From contig DATAWQ010000052.1 in assembly GCA_036267135.1 (NCBI GenBank), forward strand, positions 1 through 64,000: DNA of 64,000 nucleotides, written 5' to 3'. Shown here piece after piece: positions 28,629 through 36,614 of the stretch. Below the pieces are notes generated by a model. The model had not been told where the DNA came from. It did not search any database and worked only from the letters and a program-made list of their open reading frames with translations. The DNA comes from PALSA-505 sp036267135. Lineage in GTDB: Bacteria > Actinomycetota > Actinomycetes > Streptosporangiales > Streptosporangiaceae. The number at the start of each line of letters is the position of its first letter. Within the stretch, counting starts at the first letter, position 1. Position numbers and translations under genes: made by a program.

Positions 28629-31229
28629 GTGCCGGAACCAGAGGACCGGGTAGCCACCGCCACCTACGCGCCGGAACCCGCCGCCGCCGCGCAGGCTCGC
28701 CGTTTCGTACGCGAGACCCTGCGCTCCTGGGGCGTGCCCGGATCCGCGGACCAGACACCCGGCCTGATCGACGACGCGGTGCTGCTCACCAGCGAACTGG
28801 TCACCAACGCGGTGGTGCACGCCGGCACCCAGGTCCGGGTCACCTGCCGGATCAACGGCCAGGCGGTCGAGGTGGCGGTGGGCGACCGGCATCCGGCCCG
28901 CACGCTCGCCGCCGAGCCGAAGTCGCTGGCCGACGCGGCCGAGCGCACCAGTGGCCGGGGCCTGATGCTGCCGTCCGCGCTGGCCACCGCCTGGGGCGTG
29001 ACCTACGCGCGGACCGCGAAGGCAGTGTGGTTCCGCATCGGGCTGGCCGAATACCCGGCCGACGCGATCCAGGTGAGCGACACCCCGTCCGACGCGCTGT
29101 CGGCGGCCAGCAGCAGCGACGCCGCCGACGCCCTGCTCGCCAGGGCTCTGCCCGCTAGGGGTGGGCCCGCTAGGGATGGCCTGGACGGCCCGCTGACCGA
29201 CGGTGACGAGCTTGACGACGAGCCGCCGCCCGTCCGCAGGCAGGACGTGGGCAAGCTCGGCTATGAGGACCTGCTGCGGCACACGGTCGAACTGGCCAGG
29301 GACGCGGTGGCGGCGGACGCGGCCTACGCGCTGGTGGCCGACGAGGACGGCGAGCTGCGGATGCGCGCCGCCGCCGGGCTCGGCCCGCCGGCCGTGCTTG
29401 ACGCCCTGACCGGGCAAGCGGCGCACACCCAGGGCATCGCGTCAAGGTCGGTGATGACCGTCCCGTTCCTGGTCGAGGGCCGGGTGACCGGCATACTGGC
29501 CGCCGCGTCGGCCGAGCCCGACCAGTTCGCCGAGTCCGACTCGGCCCGGCTGCAGCGGGTGGCCGACCGGATGGCGCTGTCGATCGAGCGGGCCAGGCTG
29601 GGCGAGCTCGAACGGGCCAGGCGCGGCCGGGTCAGCTTCCTGGCCGAGGCCAGCGACCTGCTGGCCGGCACGCTCGACCAGGAGAAGATCATCGCCCTGG
29701 CCGCACAGCTCGTCGTGCCCCGGCTGGCCAGCTGGTGTGCCGTGCTGCTGGACGACGACGCCGGCGCTCTGCGGCCCGCCTACGTGTGGCACGCCGACGA
29801 GGCCAAGCTGGACTCGCTGGCCCGGCTGCTCGACCTGGTCCCGGTGCCCGACGTGCCGACCCGCGGCGGCGGCCGGAGCTGGTCGCTAGCCCTCGACGAC
29901 CCGGCCGGGCTGGCGCCGGACGTGCTGGATCTGGCCGCGGGGTCGGCCTGGTGCTTCCCGCTGGCCGCCCGCGGCCGCAGCCTCGGCCTGATGACCATCG
30001 GCCGGCCGCGCGGCGGCAGCATGCCCAGGGAGGTCACCGAGCTGGCCGAGGACCTGGCCCGCCGGACCGCGCTCGCGCTGGACAACTCGCAGCTCTACGA
30101 GCGGCAGCAGGAGACCAGCCGGGCGCTGCAGCGCAGCCTGCTGCCACCGCAGGTGCCGCGGATCCCCGGCCTCGACCTGGCCGTCGCCTACGAGGTGGCC
30201 GGGGAAGGCAACGAGGTCGGCGGCGACTTCTACGACGTCTTCGAGGTGGGGGAGGGCCGCTGGCGGTTCACCATCGGCGACGTCTGCGGCACCGGGCCCG
30301 AAGCCGCGGCGGTGACCGGCCTGGCCCGGCACTCGCTGCGCATCCTGGCCGGCGAGGGATACGGGATCGCCGCCGTGGTCGGCCGGCTCAACCGCCTGCT
30401 GGTCGAAGAGGGCGCGGGGCGGTTCATCACGCTCATTCACGGTGAGATAGCCACGTCAGGCGCCGGTTCTGGTGACGGAACCAGCGGCGCTGGCAGTGGT
30501 GCCGGTGGTAGTGGCACCGGCGGCGGTGCCGCTGGTGGTGGTGGCGCTGGTGGTGGTGGCGCGGACGGGGGTGGTGTCCGGCTGTCCCTGGTCTGCGCGG
30601 GCCACCCGCTTCCGCTGCTGCTGCGGTCCGGAGCCGGCGCCGGATCCACGCCGCCCGCCTCCCCGGTGCCGCCCGCCTCGCCGGTTCCGCCGCCCTCGGC
30701 GCCGGTTCCCGAGCGCGAGGACGTACCGCCGGGCTCGCCGGTGCCGGCCGGTTCGCCGGTTCCGTCTGGTTCCCCCGTCCCCGCCGGTTCCCCGGTGCCT
30801 GCCGGTTCACCGGTGCCCGCGGGTTCACCGGTGCCCGCGGGTTCGCCCGTGCCCGCGGGTTCGCCGGTGCCGCCGGGTTCGCCGGTGCCGCCGCCCGCCA
30901 CCCCGGTACCGCCCGCCGAACCGGTGCCGGCCGCCACCCCCGCCGCGGAGCCGCAGTCGCTGCTCGGCGTGGTCGACGAGCTCAAGTTCGACACGCAGGA
31001 CGTCTTCCTGGCGCCCGGCGACCTGGTGCTCTGTGTCACCGACGGGGTCACCGAACGCCGCGACGACGGTCGTTTGCTTGACGACGACGACGGGCTGGCC
31101 TGGCTGTTCAGCGACTGCGCGGGGCTGAGCGCGGGCGCCGTCACGGCTCGGATCCAGCGAGCGGTCAGCGAGTTCGGCGTCGGCCCGGCCACCGATGACA
31201 TGGCCATACTGGTGCTGCGCGCCATCTAG
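28629..31229 (+). CDS. HATPase-GAF-GAF-SpoIIE serine phosphatase with repeat insertion
   Basis: The 866-aa protein starts with an anti-sigma-type HATPase domain (residues 15-140; LLTSELVTNAVVHAG, RGLMLPSALA), followed by an acidic linker, two GAF domains (about 215-330 and 340-480) and a SpoIIE/RsbU PP2C domain from about 500 (SLLPPQVPRIPG, GEGNEVGGDFYDVFEV, GDVCGTGPEAAAVTGLARH, VCAGHPLPLLL, GDLVLCVTDGVTE, TDDMAILVLR). The last domain is interrupted by a Gly-rich linker (about 614-650) and by a Pro-rich segment (about 671-775) of G-S-P-V-P-A repeats. GTG at 28629 with AGAGGGGG upstream. It is the type of protein that controls alternative sigma factors through anti-sigma-factor antagonists, and combines kinase-like and phosphatase domains. 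Confidence 0.9.
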   Translation: MPEPEDRVATATYAPEPAAAAQARRFVRETLRSWGVPGSADQTPGLIDDAVLLTSELVTNAVVHAGTQVRVTCRINGQAVEVAVGDRHPARTLAAEPKSLADAAERTSGRGLMLPSALATAWGVTYARTAKAVWFRIGLAEYPADAIQVSDTPSDALSAASSSDAADALLARALPARGGPARDGLDGPLTDGDELDDEPPPVRRQDVGKLGYEDLLRHTVELARDAVAADAAYALVADEDGELRMRAAAGLGPPAVLDALTGQAAHTQGIASRSVMTVPFLVEGRVTGILAAASAEPDQFAESDSARLQRVADRMALSIERARLGELERARRGRVSFLAEASDLLAGTLDQEKIIALAAQLVVPRLASWCAVLLDDDAGALRPAYVWHADEAKLDSLARLLDLVPVPDVPTRGGGRSWSLALDDPAGLAPDVLDLAAGSAWCFPLAARGRSLGLMTIGRPRGGSMPREVTELAEDLARRTALALDNSQLYERQQETSRALQRSLLPPQVPRIPGLDLAVAYEVAGEGNEVGGDFYDVFEVGEGRWRFTIGDVCGTGPEAAAVTGLARHSLRILAGEGYGIAAVVGRLNRLLVEEGAGRFITLIHGEIATSGAGSGDGTSGAGSGAGGSGTGGGAAGGGGAGGGGADGGGVRLSLVCAGHPLPLLLRSGAGAGSTPPASPVPPASPVPPPSAPVPEREDVPPGSPVPAGSPVPSGSPVPAGSPVPAGSPVPAGSPVPAGSPVPAGSPVPPGSPVPPPATPVPPAEPVPAATPAAEPQSLLGVVDELKFDTQDVFLAPGDLVLCVTDGVTERRDDGRLLDDDDGLAWLFSDCAGLSAGAVTARIQRAVSEFGVGPATDDMAILVLRAI
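30732..30893 (+). repeat. Nine 18-bp tandem repeats (GSPVPx) in the SpoIIE gene
   Basis: Nine in-frame 18-bp units encode G-S-P-V-P-(A/S/P). They sit between two conserved blocks of the phosphatase domain, where most homologues have a short loop. Confidence 0.85.
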
Positions 31230-31257
31230 CCCGGCGCCGGCCGCTGATCCTTTCCGG

Positions 31258-31641
31258 TCAGTCTCTCCCGGCGCGCATCTTGGGCCGGAAGGTCTCGCCG
31301 CGCAGAGCCCGCTCGACCACGTCCACACCGCGGGCGGCATCGACCAGCCTGTGGCCCTCCCGCCGGTAGGCGGCGAGCACCGCGTCCACCGCGTGCGGCG
31401 GCAGCGCGTCTTTCAGCTCGGTCCTGGCCGTCCGGTACCCCTGCCGCGCCCCGTGCACGGCGGCCGCCAGGTGGTGGCGGGCCATCGTTGCCAAGGCCAC
31501 CGGATGCTTGCGCAGCACGCCGTAGAGCCGGTAATCCGCCGGAACCACGTCGAGCAGCCAGTCCACCGCGGTCGCCTCGAATCCGTCGCTATCCGGCGGA
31601 TGAACCCCCACTGGCCAGCCAGGGGGCAGGTAGGCAGGCAT
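31258..31641 (-). CDS. Conserved actinobacterial protein of unknown function
   Basis: The 127-aa protein starts MPAYLPPGWPVGVHPPDSD and is mostly helical, with DWLLDVVPADYRLYGVLRKH and ARHHLAAAVHGARQGYRTAR. I recognise the general sequence as widespread in actinobacteria but know no function. No signal peptide or membrane helix. A leaderless-type promoter precedes the ATG by 6 bases. It converges on the SpoIIE gene with 28 bp between stops. Confidence 0.75.
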   Translation of the reverse strand: MPAYLPPGWPVGVHPPDSDGFEATAVDWLLDVVPADYRLYGVLRKHPVALATMARHHLAAAVHGARQGYRTARTELKDALPPHAVDAVLAAYRREGHRLVDAARGVDVVERALRGETFRPKMRAGRD

Positions 31642-31647
31642 GGCGAC

Positions 31648-31653
31648 ACAATA
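31648..31653 (-). promoter_or_regulatory. -10 box for leaderless unknown gene
   Basis: On the minus strand TATTGT is followed by 6 bases and the ATG at 31641. No Shine-Dalgarno is present. Confidence 0.45.
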
Positions 31654-31764
31654 GCGTGCGCTCGAATGAGTATTCTAGAGAAGGCCACTGACAGTCACGA
31701 AGCCCGCTGTGCGCAACCGGTTTGTGACTCCGGGAGACCGCCCATGGCGTGCAGCGGGCCGTCG

Positions 31765-32616
31765 TCATGGGCGTCCGGCACCGGGGACCGAGACCGGCAG
31801 GGCCAGAATTTCCCCGGTGCGGGGCCCGGTGGTCAGCCGCCGCAGGTTGGCGGAGACGCTGTCGGCCTTCCGCCACTCGGCGGTCAGAATGAACAGGGTC
31901 CGCCGGTCCTGGCCGCCGAGCATCAGTGCGAACGGCGCCCGGTTCTCGCCGAGTTCGACGCGCTGCAGCACGTCGCCGCCCTCGGCCACCCGGACTACCG
32001 AGAACCCGCCGGTGGAAACCCAGACCGTGCCCTCGGCGTCCAGGCAGATGCCGTCGGGTCCGAGGCCTTCGGCGAACACCCGCCGGTTCGACAGCCCTCC
32101 GTCGGGGTCGATATCGAACGCGGTGAGCCTTCCGGCGAACGACTCGGAGATGATCAACGTCCGGCCATCGGGCGTGATGACCATGCCGTTGGGAAACTGG
32201 ATGTCGCCGGCGACCTGGCGTAGCTGGCCACCGGGGGTGACGAGCTTGATGTAGCCGGGCTTAGGCGGTGCTCCAGCGACGAAGTCGAAGTCCGCGCCGT
32301 TGAGGTAGATGTTTCCGCGGCCGTCCACCGCGATCTCGTTTGCGCGCTGGTCGGCGTGGACGACCAGCGCCCCGTCGGGCTCCTGGCGCCGTAGCTTGTC
32401 CCCGGTCACCAGCAGCCTGCCGTCGGGCAGCCAGTCGATGGAGTAGCCCATCGGGTGACTGCCGGGATCTCGGGTGGCCATGACCTCGGTCTTGCCGTCC
32501 AGGCCGACGGCCACGACCTGCCGGTCGATCCAGTTGCAGAACCACAGCCGGCCCTCGTGCCAGCGCGGCGACTCAGGGATCCCCAGGCCGCTCAGCAGGA
32601 CCTTTGGCTCAAGCAT
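31765..32616 (-). CDS. SMP-30/gluconolactonase family lactonase
   Basis: The 283-aa protein has the six-blade SMP-30/gluconolactonase pattern: LGIPESPRWHEGRLWFCNW with the metal-binding Glu, then NEIAVDGRGNIYLNG, FPNGMVITPDG and GPDGICLDAEGTVWVS. Members hydrolyse sugar lactones or related esters with a divalent metal. The ATG at 32616 was chosen because AGGAGA lies 5 bases upstream; the frame is open to 33321 but that includes the C-rich repeat region. No sugar-catabolic neighbours are present, so the substrate is unknown. Confidence 0.85.
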   Translation of the reverse strand: MLEPKVLLSGLGIPESPRWHEGRLWFCNWIDRQVVAVGLDGKTEVMATRDPGSHPMGYSIDWLPDGRLLVTGDKLRRQEPDGALVVHADQRANEIAVDGRGNIYLNGADFDFVAGAPPKPGYIKLVTPGGQLRQVAGDIQFPNGMVITPDGRTLIISESFAGRLTAFDIDPDGGLSNRRVFAEGLGPDGICLDAEGTVWVSTGGFSVVRVAEGGDVLQRVELGENRAPFALMLGGQDRRTLFILTAEWRKADSVSANLRRLTTGPRTGEILALPVSVPGAGRP

Positions 32617-32873
32617 GACGTCTCCTCGCGGCGCAGATCTGATGCTTTCACCGGCTACACGAACGGCGGGCCCCCAGATCGACAGGCGGACCGGCCGAGC
32701 GGCCCGCCAATCATCACCACCCGACTCCTTGGGCCGAGATGGTTCATCACCACCTCGCCCCCGGACCGAGATGGTCATGTTTGCGCGTCGCCGGCCTGGG
32801 CCGAATGAGGGAAAATATCCATGGTGGCTGTGCGGCGGGCCTGCGTGGCCAGATGGCGAGCGACGGGGGCCGT

Positions 32874-32879
32874 TATAGT
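32874..32879 (+). promoter_or_regulatory. -10 box for leaderless PH-like gene
   Basis: TATAGT (five of six consensus) is followed by exactly 7 bases and the GTG at 32887. No Shine-Dalgarno and no clear -35. Confidence 0.55.
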
Positions 32880-32886
32880 CCACTAG

Positions 32887-33228
32887 GTGGCCTACGACGA
32901 TGGCAAGATCGCGTGCACGGACACCGAGCTGGTGATCCGGTCCTATTACCTCCCGCCCGTCGCCAAGCGGATCCCGTACACGGCCATCCGCGAGGCACGC
33001 GTGGTGCCGCTGCGGGCCATAGGCAAGTGGCGGATCCAGGGCAGCGGTGACTTCGTCCACTGGTTCAACTTCGACATGCGCCGACCGCGTAAGAGCACCG
33101 CCCTGGTGATCCGCCTGGACGCCCGTATCCGGCCGACGATCACGCCCGACGACCCAGAGCAGGTTGCCAGCGAACTCGCCGCCCACGGCGTGAACGTCAC
33201 CCGTGGCACCGAACGAGGCGCGGTCTGA
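32887..33228 (+). CDS. Small PH-like domain protein
   Basis: The 113-aa protein (VAYDDGKIACTDTELVIRSYY then RIPYTAIREARVV, a middle Trp pair, and VIRLDARIRPTITPDDPEQ) reads as a mostly beta protein with a C-terminal helix, like bacterial PH-domain proteins (bPH). No membrane segment. GTG start decided by the -10 box 7 bases before it. Function unknown. A CACCCG hexamer repeat begins right after the stop. Confidence 0.65.
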   Translation: MAYDDGKIACTDTELVIRSYYLPPVAKRIPYTAIREARVVPLRAIGKWRIQGSGDFVHWFNFDMRRPRKSTALVIRLDARIRPTITPDDPEQVASELAAHGVNVTRGTERGAV

Positions 33229-33255
33229 CTGACGGCCGCTACACAGCCGCACTCC

Positions 33256-33326
33256 GCACCCGCACCCCGCACCCGCACCCCGCACCCGCACCCGCACCCG
33301 CACCCGCACCCGCACCCGCACCCGCG
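33256..33326. repeat. CACCCG hexamer tandem repeats
   Basis: About a dozen units of CACCCG, some with an extra C (CACCCCG), follow the PH-like gene. A shorter degenerate copy, ending in CCCGCGTTCA as the first does, lies near 33376-33402. Confidence 0.8.
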
Positions 33327-33537
33327 TTCAGCATCCCGCCAGCGCTCGCCCGGCGGCGCGGCTACCGCACACACCTCACCCGCACCCCATACCCGCGTTC
33401 AACTTCCCGTCGCCGCCGTATCCTCGCGGCAGGTCACAGACCATGATCATTTCAACTTATCCCGTGCTCGCGGGGTATAAAAAGGGCGTATCGGGCGCAT
33501 TTTTGGTCACGGCGCGGGATAAGTGCGCTCGTTCGAG

Positions 33538-33559
33538 GGGGGCCGCAAGGTCGGCCCCC
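33538..33559. terminator. GC-rich hairpin in the intergenic region
   Basis: Eight-base perfect arms GGGGGCCG and CGGCCCCC enclose a CAAGGT loop. It could end transcription from the left or be part of a structured RNA. No U-run. Confidence 0.45.
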
Positions 33560-33803
33560 AATGGTCCGCCCCAGCACGTCTAAGCGGAGTTATTCGGCCG
33601 GGTTGTCGGCGCGGTTCCGGTGGTAGTGCGGTGGGGTGGGGAATGGCGGGTGGGCATTTCGCTAGCGGCTGATTAATGGATGGTCGGCTGGTGGGCGTTG
33701 GGGCAAATTATTGGTTCACTTTTGGGTTTGATGTTGCATTCGTGGCATTGGGGAGACTTGATGGTGGTGAAAGATGTTCTTGAAGAGCACGAAACTAGCT
33801 AAC

Positions 33804-33817
33804 GTGACTGAGATCAC
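33804..33817. promoter_or_regulatory. CRP/FNR-type palindrome
   Basis: GTGA-CTGAGA-TCAC is a perfect match to the GTGA-N6-TCAC core bound by the CRP/FNR superfamily (GlxR/Crp in actinobacteria). It lies about 590 bp before the first Tad gene. A related half site (GCTAGTGTGACT) follows about 25 bp later. Confidence 0.5.
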
Positions 33818-34400
33818 AAACTGTGGCTAGTGTGACTCAAAATGATCATCGTGCGGCGATGAGGCTATTGTCCGGTACGGACTCGAGGTTGTCGTCTGAA
33901 ACGGGTCTGTGGTGATCATGAAGCGGGCTTGCGGTGAGCGGCAAACGGGGCTGTGGCGGTCATTAATCGGGGGCTTGGGGTGGCGGTGGGGTGGGTTAGC
34001 AGGTGATCGCGAAGCGGGGTCAGAAGCGGGGTCAGTGGTGGTCGCGGTGCGGCTTAGCGGGGATCAGGGAGCGGGTTGCCGTAATCGTGACCTGGCATAA
34101 TACCGGTCGGTAATCAAGTCCGGACATATGGTGATCATGGTCGTGGCCAGGCATAATGTTCACCCGACGTGGCCAGGGAATAGCTGTGTGGCAGGAGTAC
34201 GCGGTGGACCAGGAGTGGAATCGGGCTCGGCCAGATGGATTAGAGCCCTGCGGAACCCCTCTTTGTCGGGATAAGTTCGCTAGGCGACCTGGCGGTACTC
34301 CCGACCGTCAGCGCCGAATAACACAGTGCCGACTAACACACGCAAGCCGAGTCACACCAGCCACTGACGCGGCCACGTAGGAGCAGGGAGCACCGAAGCG

Positions 34401-35225
34401 ATGTCAAGCGACAGGGGCACTATTCCACGGGGCGCTGAGGCGGGCGGTGGCTGGCCCGAACCGACCGCCCCGGCGGGGCGGAGGCTGCCGAGCGCGCCGC
34501 GAGAGCGTAAGCCTGCGCTGGCGGCGCTGGCCGTGGTACTCGTCGTGGGCGGGGCGCTGCTCGCCGCACTGCTGGTCGTCGACGCAGGTCACAAGGTGGG
34601 CGCGATCGAGATTACGCAGACCGTGGGCCAGGGGCAGAAGATCCCGCTGAGCGCGATGCAAGAGGTGCAGGTCACCTCCGGCAGCGATCTGGACTACGTG
34701 CCGTGGAACCAGGCAAGCCAGGTGGCGAACACTTACGCGGCGACCATGCTCCCGGTGGGGACGCTGCTCACCCCGCAGATGACGACCTCGTCGAACAGTC
34801 TGGCCAACGGGATGACCGTCATCGGGCTCGCGCTCAAGGACGGGGAACTCCCGGACGGGCTTCAAGTCGGCGAGCACATCGATATTTTCGCGACGAGCGA
34901 TTCGACCGGCCGTTGTCCCAGGCCGTCTAACAACATGCTCACCACGAATGCGGTGGTGATGTCCATAGGGAATGCGTCCAGCGCCAGCAGCGGGAATGCC
35001 GACGACGTACAGGTCGCGGTGAATCCCGGTGACGCGGGCGGAGTGTCGTGCAATGCGGCGAACAACAATGTCAGCGTCGGAATCGTCCCGGGCAACGGGC
35101 AGTCCTCGAGCTCCACCGGCTCGCCGGGTTCCACGCCATCGGGGTCAGGGTCTTCGGGGTCACAGGGGTCAGGTTCGCCGGGTTCGGGGTCCTCAGGCCC
35201 GGGCTCGACGGGCGGGACCGGCTGA
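34401..35225 (+). CDS. SAF-domain pilus assembly protein (CpaB/RcpC-like)
   Basis: The 274-aa protein has a cytoplasmic N-terminus, one membrane helix (about 40-62, LAALAVVLVVGGALLAALLVV), an SAF-like domain (QTVGQGQKIPLSAMQEVQV; LPVGTLLTPQM), a further beta region (GLQVGEHIDIFATSD) and a Ser/Gly/Pro-rich C-terminus (about 225-274). This matches CpaB-like proteins that assist Flp pilus assembly in the periplasm or cell wall. ATG at 34401 with AGGAG and GGGAG upstream. It is the first gene of the Tad operon and is 3 bp from the next. Confidence 0.8.
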   Translation: MSSDRGTIPRGAEAGGGWPEPTAPAGRRLPSAPRERKPALAALAVVLVVGGALLAALLVVDAGHKVGAIEITQTVGQGQKIPLSAMQEVQVTSGSDLDYVPWNQASQVANTYAATMLPVGTLLTPQMTTSSNSLANGMTVIGLALKDGELPDGLQVGEHIDIFATSDSTGRCPRPSNNMLTTNAVVMSIGNASSASSGNADDVQVAVNPGDAGGVSCNAANNNVSVGIVPGNGQSSSSTGSPGSTPSGSGSSGSQGSGSPGSGSSGPGSTGGTG

Positions 35226-35228
35226 CCC

Positions 35229-36611
35229 ATGGCCTTGATCGCGATCGCCGCGGACAAGGGCTCGCCCGGCGTCACGACCACCTCGGTGGCGCTGGCCGCC
35301 ATCTGGCCCAGGCCGGTCCTGCTGGCCGAGTGCGATCCGTCGGGTGGAGATCTGGTCTACCGGCTGCCTGCCGCCGACGGCGGGCCTCTCGATCCCCGCC
35401 GCGGCCTGCTCAACCTGGCCGTGGCCGCGCGCCGGGGGCTGGAGCCGCACCAGGTCTGGCAGCACACGCAGCGGTTGCACGGTGGCCTTGACGTGCTCAC
35501 CGGGGTGAGCGGGGCCGAGCAGGGCGCGGGTCTGGAACTGCTGTGGGGCGCGGTGGGCCAGGTGCTGGCCCGGATCCCGCAGGCCGACGTGATGGCCGAC
35601 TGCGGGCGGCTCGGTGTGGACGGGCCGATCTACGACCTGCTCGCCGCCGCGGCGTCGGTGGTGCTGCTGACCCGCGCCACCGTGGGCGAGGTGATCAGGC
35701 TGCGGGACCGGGTCGCCGCGCTCGCCCTCGCGCTCGGCACGCGGGGCAGGCCCGCGGCCCCGATCAACGTGGTGGTGGTCACCGACTACAAGAGCATCGC
35801 GTCCGCCGTCGAGCAGGTCGGCCAGGCGCTGCGGCAGACCGGCGCGCCCGCCCGCGTCATCGGCGGGCTGGCCGACGAGCCGAAGAGCGCCGAGCAGTTG
35901 CGCGGCGCGTGGGGCGGCAAGCTGGACAAGTCCATGTTCATCAGGTCCGCGCGCGCCATCGCCGCCGACCTGGTGGCCGGCCTGCCTGGGCTGGCCTCGC
36001 TCAACGGGCCGCCAGCCCAGCCGTCGGCCCCCTCGCAGGCGCCACCCCAGCCCGCCGCGCCCCAGCCGGGCCCATCACCGGGCGCAGGCCCACCGCAGCC
36101 GTTCTACCTGCCCCCTCCCGGCGGAGCAGCGCCGGCGGCGCAGCCGCAGTATCACGGCCCCGCACCCGCCAGCGACCCGCGCCCGGCCCCGTCCGGACCG
36201 CCGTACCAGGCTGGGCCGCCGCCGTACCAGGCTGGGCCGCCCTGGGTCCCGGCCGGCCCCCCGGCCGGGCCCCCGCCCGGGACCCAGTACCCGACCGGAC
36301 CCCCGTCAGGGCCGCAGTACGCGGTGGATCCACCGACGGCCCCCGGGCCGCAGCACCCGTTGGCCGGCTGGTCGCCGCCGCGCACGGCGCCGCCCTGGTC
36401 GCCGCCGCCCGGTCCGCCCGCCGCGGGGCAGGCACCGGCCCAGCCGGGTCAGGGGTACGGCGGGCTGCCGCACCGGTCAGGGCGCGGCCGGCACGCGGGC
36501 CGGCGCGGCGAGCATCCGGCACCGCCGCCCCAGGCCGACGAGGAGCCCGAGGTCCCGCCGCAACCCGAGCCGACCTCCAGTCCTTCCCTGCGTAATCCGG
36601 GAGGGCGATGA
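35229..36611 (+). CDS. MinD/ParA-like ATPase of the Tad system (TadZ/CpaE-like)
   Basis: The 460-aa protein starts MALIAIAADKGSPGVTTTSV, a deviant Walker A as in ParA/MinD proteins, with AECDPSGGDLVYRL soon after. The ATPase domain ends near residue 260; the last 190 residues are Pro/Gln/Ala-rich with repeated Y-Q-A-G-P-P motifs and probably disordered. In Tad loci such proteins direct the secretion ATPase to the right cell site. The Gly-Ser in place of Gly-Gly in the P-loop suggests altered nucleotide handling. It precedes tadA by 3 bp. Confidence 0.8.
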   Translation: MALIAIAADKGSPGVTTTSVALAAIWPRPVLLAECDPSGGDLVYRLPAADGGPLDPRRGLLNLAVAARRGLEPHQVWQHTQRLHGGLDVLTGVSGAEQGAGLELLWGAVGQVLARIPQADVMADCGRLGVDGPIYDLLAAAASVVLLTRATVGEVIRLRDRVAALALALGTRGRPAAPINVVVVTDYKSIASAVEQVGQALRQTGAPARVIGGLADEPKSAEQLRGAWGGKLDKSMFIRSARAIAADLVAGLPGLASLNGPPAQPSAPSQAPPQPAAPQPGPSPGAGPPQPFYLPPPGGAAPAAQPQYHGPAPASDPRPAPSGPPYQAGPPPYQAGPPWVPAGPPAGPPPGTQYPTGPPSGPQYAVDPPTAPGPQHPLAGWSPPRTAPPWSPPPGPPAAGQAPAQPGQGYGGLPHRSGRGRHAGRRGEHPAPPPQADEEPEVPPQPEPTSSPSLRNPGGR

Positions 36612-36614
36612 GCG

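Larger units (their letters stand above)
33443..34138. repeat. Four dispersed (A/G)TGATCAT octamers
   Basis: ATGATCAT occurs at 33443-33450 and 33842-33849, and GTGATCAT at 33912-33919 and 34131-34138. TGATCA is self-complementary, so each is a potential binding site. Such an AT-rich 8-mer is unlikely to recur four times in 700 bp of this GC-rich DNA by chance. Confidence 0.6.
33229..34400. other. 1.17-kb non-coding region before the Tad pilus locus
   Basis: No ORF here has codon use like its neighbours; short frames at 33909-34100 and 34156-34380 have no recognisable sequence. The region starts with a CACCCG repeat and then becomes less GC-rich than the rest of the window. It carries a perfect hairpin (33538-33559), a GTGA-N6-TCAC palindrome, four TGATCAT octamers, a 12-bp tandem repeat (GAAGCGGGGTCA at 34011-34034) and two GGCATAAT boxes (34094-34101 and 34150-34157). 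It most likely holds the regulatory region of the pilus operon, possibly with a small RNA. Confidence 0.55.

Noticed and set aside
33256..33326. CACCCG repeats as a possible CRISPR array
   Set aside because: The units are 6 bp and contiguous with no spacers, so this is a simple-sequence repeat.
33909..34380. Two short frames (63 and 74 codons) upstream of the Tad locus
   Set aside because: No Shine-Dalgarno, no recognisable sequence, and they lie in repeat-bearing non-coding DNA.
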